From Delftia tsuruhatensis (GTDB taxonomy: Bacteria > Pseudomonadota > Gammaproteobacteria > Burkholderiales > Burkholderiaceae_C): DNA of 64,000 nt. Location: assembly GCF_903815225.1 (NCBI RefSeq), contig NZ_LR813084.1:4134501-4198500 (forward strand). The letters are read 5' to 3'. This document shows positions 62,077 to 64,000 of the stretch, one piece after another (positions within the stretch are counted from its first letter, which is position 1; every line of letters starts with the position of its first letter). The position numbers and the translations under genes are program-made. The notes under the pieces were generated by a model. It saw only the letters and a list, made by a program, of their open reading frames with translations. It had not been told where the DNA came from and did not search any database.

Positions 62077-62127
62077 TACGGAAAACCGATATCGAAAAGT
62101 CGATTGTATTACCATCGACTTTTCGAT
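62077..62127. promoter_or_regulatory. three-site operator between repressor and Cro-like genes
   Basis: Three 14-bp sites of form ATCGA-N4-TCGAT: TACGGAAAACCGAT (62077-62090, degenerate), ATCGAAAAGTCGAT (62091-62104) and ATCGACTTTTCGAT (62114-62127). The last two are exact reverse complements of each other. The layout parallels lambdoid OR regions. Confidence 0.85.
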
Positions 62128-62132
62128 AGCAT
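62104..62132 (+). promoter_or_regulatory. rightward promoter for the Cro-like gene
   Basis: TTGTAT (62104-62109), 17 bp, TAGCAT (62127-62132), ending 6 bp before the ATG at 62139. The third operator lies inside the spacer, so repressor binding would block it. Confidence 0.55.
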
Positions 62133-62138
62133 AGTTCT

Positions 62139-62369
62139 ATGCAATGGAAAGACTACCTCGCCAAACTCGCAGCGAAGGGCGTCAGTCAAAGCCAGATCGC
62201 CAGGGAAACAGGCTGCGGTCAAGCGACGATTTCTGACCTCGCGCTGGGCAAGACCAGGGAACCGCGCACATCACTGGGCATGGCACTCATGCGCATCGGT
62301 GACCGCTGCGGCATCAAAACGCCGGACGGCATCACGCCCACTGGCCAGGACAAGCGGCCCTGTGACTGA
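62139..62369 (+). CDS. Cro-like HTH protein
   Basis: A 76-residue protein: MQWKDYLAKLAAKGVSQSQIARETGCGQATISDLALGKTREPRTSLGMALMRI. Size, HTH and position opposite an S24 repressor fit Cro. The ATG is about 10 bases after the -10 hexamer, giving a very short leader. It is followed 4 bp later by the first of two paralogues. Confidence 0.85.
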   Translation: MQWKDYLAKLAAKGVSQSQIARETGCGQATISDLALGKTREPRTSLGMALMRIGDRCGIKTPDGITPTGQDKRPCD

Positions 62370-62373
62370 GCCC

Positions 62374-63083
62374 ATGCACATCACCCACCACTTCACCCCG
62401 GCCTGCGCTTCGACACCTTCTGGAAGTACCAGACGCTCACGCCCTCTGGCAGCACGCACTGGGCGCATCTGCCGCTGTCCACGGGCACGCGGGATGATCT
62501 GGACCCGCATGGCGCCTGGTGGTGCAGCCGGCGTTGCGCGGCGGTGCTGTTGCGCCGGCCCTGGCAGGCCATGCGCATGCCCTATGGCCTGCCCGCGCAG
62601 CCGGGCGCGGCCGAGGTGGTGCAGGCCCTGGGGAGCTGTTGCCGGGCTGGCAGGTGGCGCAGCCCGCCCATGCGGCGCAGGCGCCCGTCAAGCCTTGCGC
62701 CCAGGCGCTGGACCAGGGCGGCAGCGCCTTGCTGCTGCTGCAATCGGCCCCGCGCGGCGGGCAGGTACAGCGCACCTACTGGGCCTGGGTGGTGGGGGTG
62801 GAGTTGCAGGAAAAAACGCCCCGGGCGGACCCGGCCTGCCGCGCGACGGCCCTGCCCGCCTGCCGCAAAGCCGGTCGGCCCGCCGCCGGCGGCGGGCATG
62901 CGGCCGTATTCGCGCGCCCTGCTGGCCGTGCCGTTCGGCTGGCCCATGCCGATGTCCGCGGGGTATACGGCGCGGGTGTGCATGCAGGGCCCGGGGCGGT
63001 GCCATGTGGATGGCATCCTGGGCCAGCGCAGCGAAAGCCGCTGCCTTGCGGCGATTGCCGTGTCCCCGCCCGCCCGCGCCTGA
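62374..63083 (+). pseudogene. unrecognised family, copy 1, several frame breaks
   Basis: MHITHHFTP, then after one extra base in the C4 run near 62397 GLRFDTFWKYQTLTPSGSTH, LDPHGAWWCSRRCAAVLLRR, LPAQPGAAEVVQALG, then after one extra base in the G4 run near 62633 ELLPGWQVAQPAHAAQAP, ALLLLQSAPRGGQVQRTYWA, WVVGVELQE. A further break is followed by YSRALLAVPFG and SESRCLAAIAVSP. It aligns throughout with copy 2. Two Cys in the WWCSRRCA motif may bind a metal. Function unknown. Confidence 0.55.
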
Positions 63084-63104
63084 GCGGTGCGGCAAGGAGC
63101 GCAC

Positions 63105-63810
63105 ATGCATGCCACGCACCGATTCACGCCCGGCCTGCGCTTTGACAGGTTCTGGCAGTACCAGACGCTCACGACGACGGGGGCGGCGCACTGGTCGCAG
63201 TTGCCCCTGGCGCCGGGCCCGCACGATGCGCTGGACCCCAATGGCGCCTGGTGGTGCAGCCGCCGCTGTGCGGCCGTGCTGCTGCGCCGGCGCTGGCAGG
63301 CCATGCACATGCCCCCCCAGCCTGCCCGCGCAGCCCGGCGCGGCCGACGTGGCGCGCGTGCTGCAAGGGCTGCTGCCGGGCTGGCAGGTGGCGCTGTACC
63401 GCCAGCAGGCACAGGCCGTGCAAGCGGTGCCCCTTTGCAGGGCGGACAAGGCGGGCAGGGCCCGCAGCAGGCCCTGCCCGCCTGCGCGCAGGCGCTGGAC
63501 CAGGGGCTGCGGCCTGTTGCTGTTGCAGTCCTTGCAGGGAGGGCGGTACGCGCAGCGCACGTTCTGGGCCTGGGTGATGGGGATCGAGTTGCAGGAAAGC
63601 GCCAGGCGCGCCTACCGTGGCCAGCCGGGTTCGCGCGCCTTGCTGGCCATGCCTTTTGGCGGGACCGCGCCATGGGCTTGCAGCGCCCTGGTGCGGCTGC
63701 GCAGGTTCGGGGGCGAGATGTACCTGCTCGACAGCCAGCAGGGCCCGTGTGGCGAAAGCCGCTGCCTGGCGGCGATCGCGCTGAGCCCGGACGACGGCGC
63801 CCGGACCTGA
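63105..63810 (+). CDS. unrecognised family, copy 2, with apparent frame breaks
   Basis: A paralogue of copy 1 with AAGGAG five bases before the ATG: MHATHRFTPGLRFDRFWQYQ, LDPNGAWWCSRRCAAVLLRR, then a break at the C7 run near 63309 (C6 restores the frame), SLPAQPGAADVARVLQGLLP, GWQVALYRQQAQ, a break near 63500, GLLLLQSLQGGRYAQRTFWA, WVMGIELQESARRAYRGQPG, SRALLAMPFGG and CGESRCLAAIALSP. About 230 residues if repaired. Both copies follow the Cro-like gene, so they are probably early prophage genes of unknown role. Confidence 0.55.
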
Positions 63811-63884
63811 GCTGCTGCATGGGGATGCCGGGGCCCGCGCGCCGTCAGCGCGTGCGGGAGGGTGTGCACGCTGAAGGGAATGGG

Positions 63885-63917
63885 CGGGCAGATCCAGGAA
63901 AAGCAGCGATCTGCCCG
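63885..63917. terminator. hairpin, possible terminator
   Basis: CGGGCAGATC (63885-63894) pairs perfectly with GATCTGCCCG (63908-63917) around a 13-nt loop, 75 bp after the last ORF. There is no clear T-tract, so termination is uncertain. Confidence 0.45.
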
Positions 63918-64000
63918 GGCGCGTGTCACCCGAACAGACTACATCGCTTTGGAGGCACTTCGGGGACAATGCGGGCTGGTCAGTCCTCAAGGGGCCCCCA

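Noticed and set aside
62059..63810. A 583-codon open frame spanning both paralogues
   Set aside because: It reads the Cro-like gene and copy 1 in the wrong frame and only enters the right frame of copy 2 late; aligning the two copies shows the true frames.

Overview
The window is GC-rich Gram-negative chromosome. It most resembles a betaproteobacterium of the family Comamonadaceae, with Delftia as a plausible genus. The basis is three Bug/TctC-type periplasmic binding proteins within 14 kb, a Burkholderiales-type 16-strand porin, hpnCDE, a 3-hydroxybutyrate-oligomer hydrolase and a BPSS1780/DUF2189 protein. The genus is an inference from gene content and was not tested by any search.

Positions 1-2560 look like the end of a genomic island: a hipBA toxin-antitoxin pair (hipA cut by the window edge) and a tyrosine recombinase lie against the 3' end of a tRNA-Leu(UAG). 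Positions 2.7-34.2 kb are ordinary core or niche genes. They comprise an RND efflux pair, the squalene genes hpnC-hpnD-hpnE, a GntR-controlled catabolic module with Bug proteins, a HAD/DUF2189/DUF2788 operon, hemH, a thiosulfate uptake and rhodanese group ending in a DedA-rhodanese fusion, an M20 amidohydrolase with Bug, LysR and porin, and a liv-type ABC operon followed by a 3HB-oligomer hydrolase and an alpha/beta hydrolase.

Positions 34.4-50.2 kb are patchwork. They hold small hypothetical genes (several broken), a dispersed 28-bp repeat, an SDR, a second hipBA, a frameshifted MFS gene with a divergent LysR, dbpA, a repeat-rich GC block, higBA and an IS481-family element.

Positions 51.6-62.1 kb hold the most striking content: two relics of a chromosomal integron in tandem. 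Each has a decayed intI remnant on the + strand (55390-55596 and 61062-61336), preceded by a shared attI-side sequence. An intact LexA box precedes the left one. Cassette genes run on the - strand away from intI, and five attC-like sites of 56-60 bp can be delimited. Cassettes or neighbours encode an AbiTii-like protein, a nucleotidyl-cyclase-like protein, a small membrane protein, an Imm10-like protein and a PD-(D/E)XK nuclease-like protein, so the cargo looks defence-related. Repeats of Imm10, array-flank, intI and repressor sequences suggest an ancient tandem duplication of the locus.

Positions 61.3-64 kb carry a prophage-like immunity region: an S24 repressor and a Cro-like protein diverge across three 14-bp operators. 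Two tandem paralogues of an unrecognised family follow. At least seven reading-frame breaks in the window can be repaired by one base in a G/C run, so base-level accuracy should be confirmed before any of these genes is called a pseudogene.
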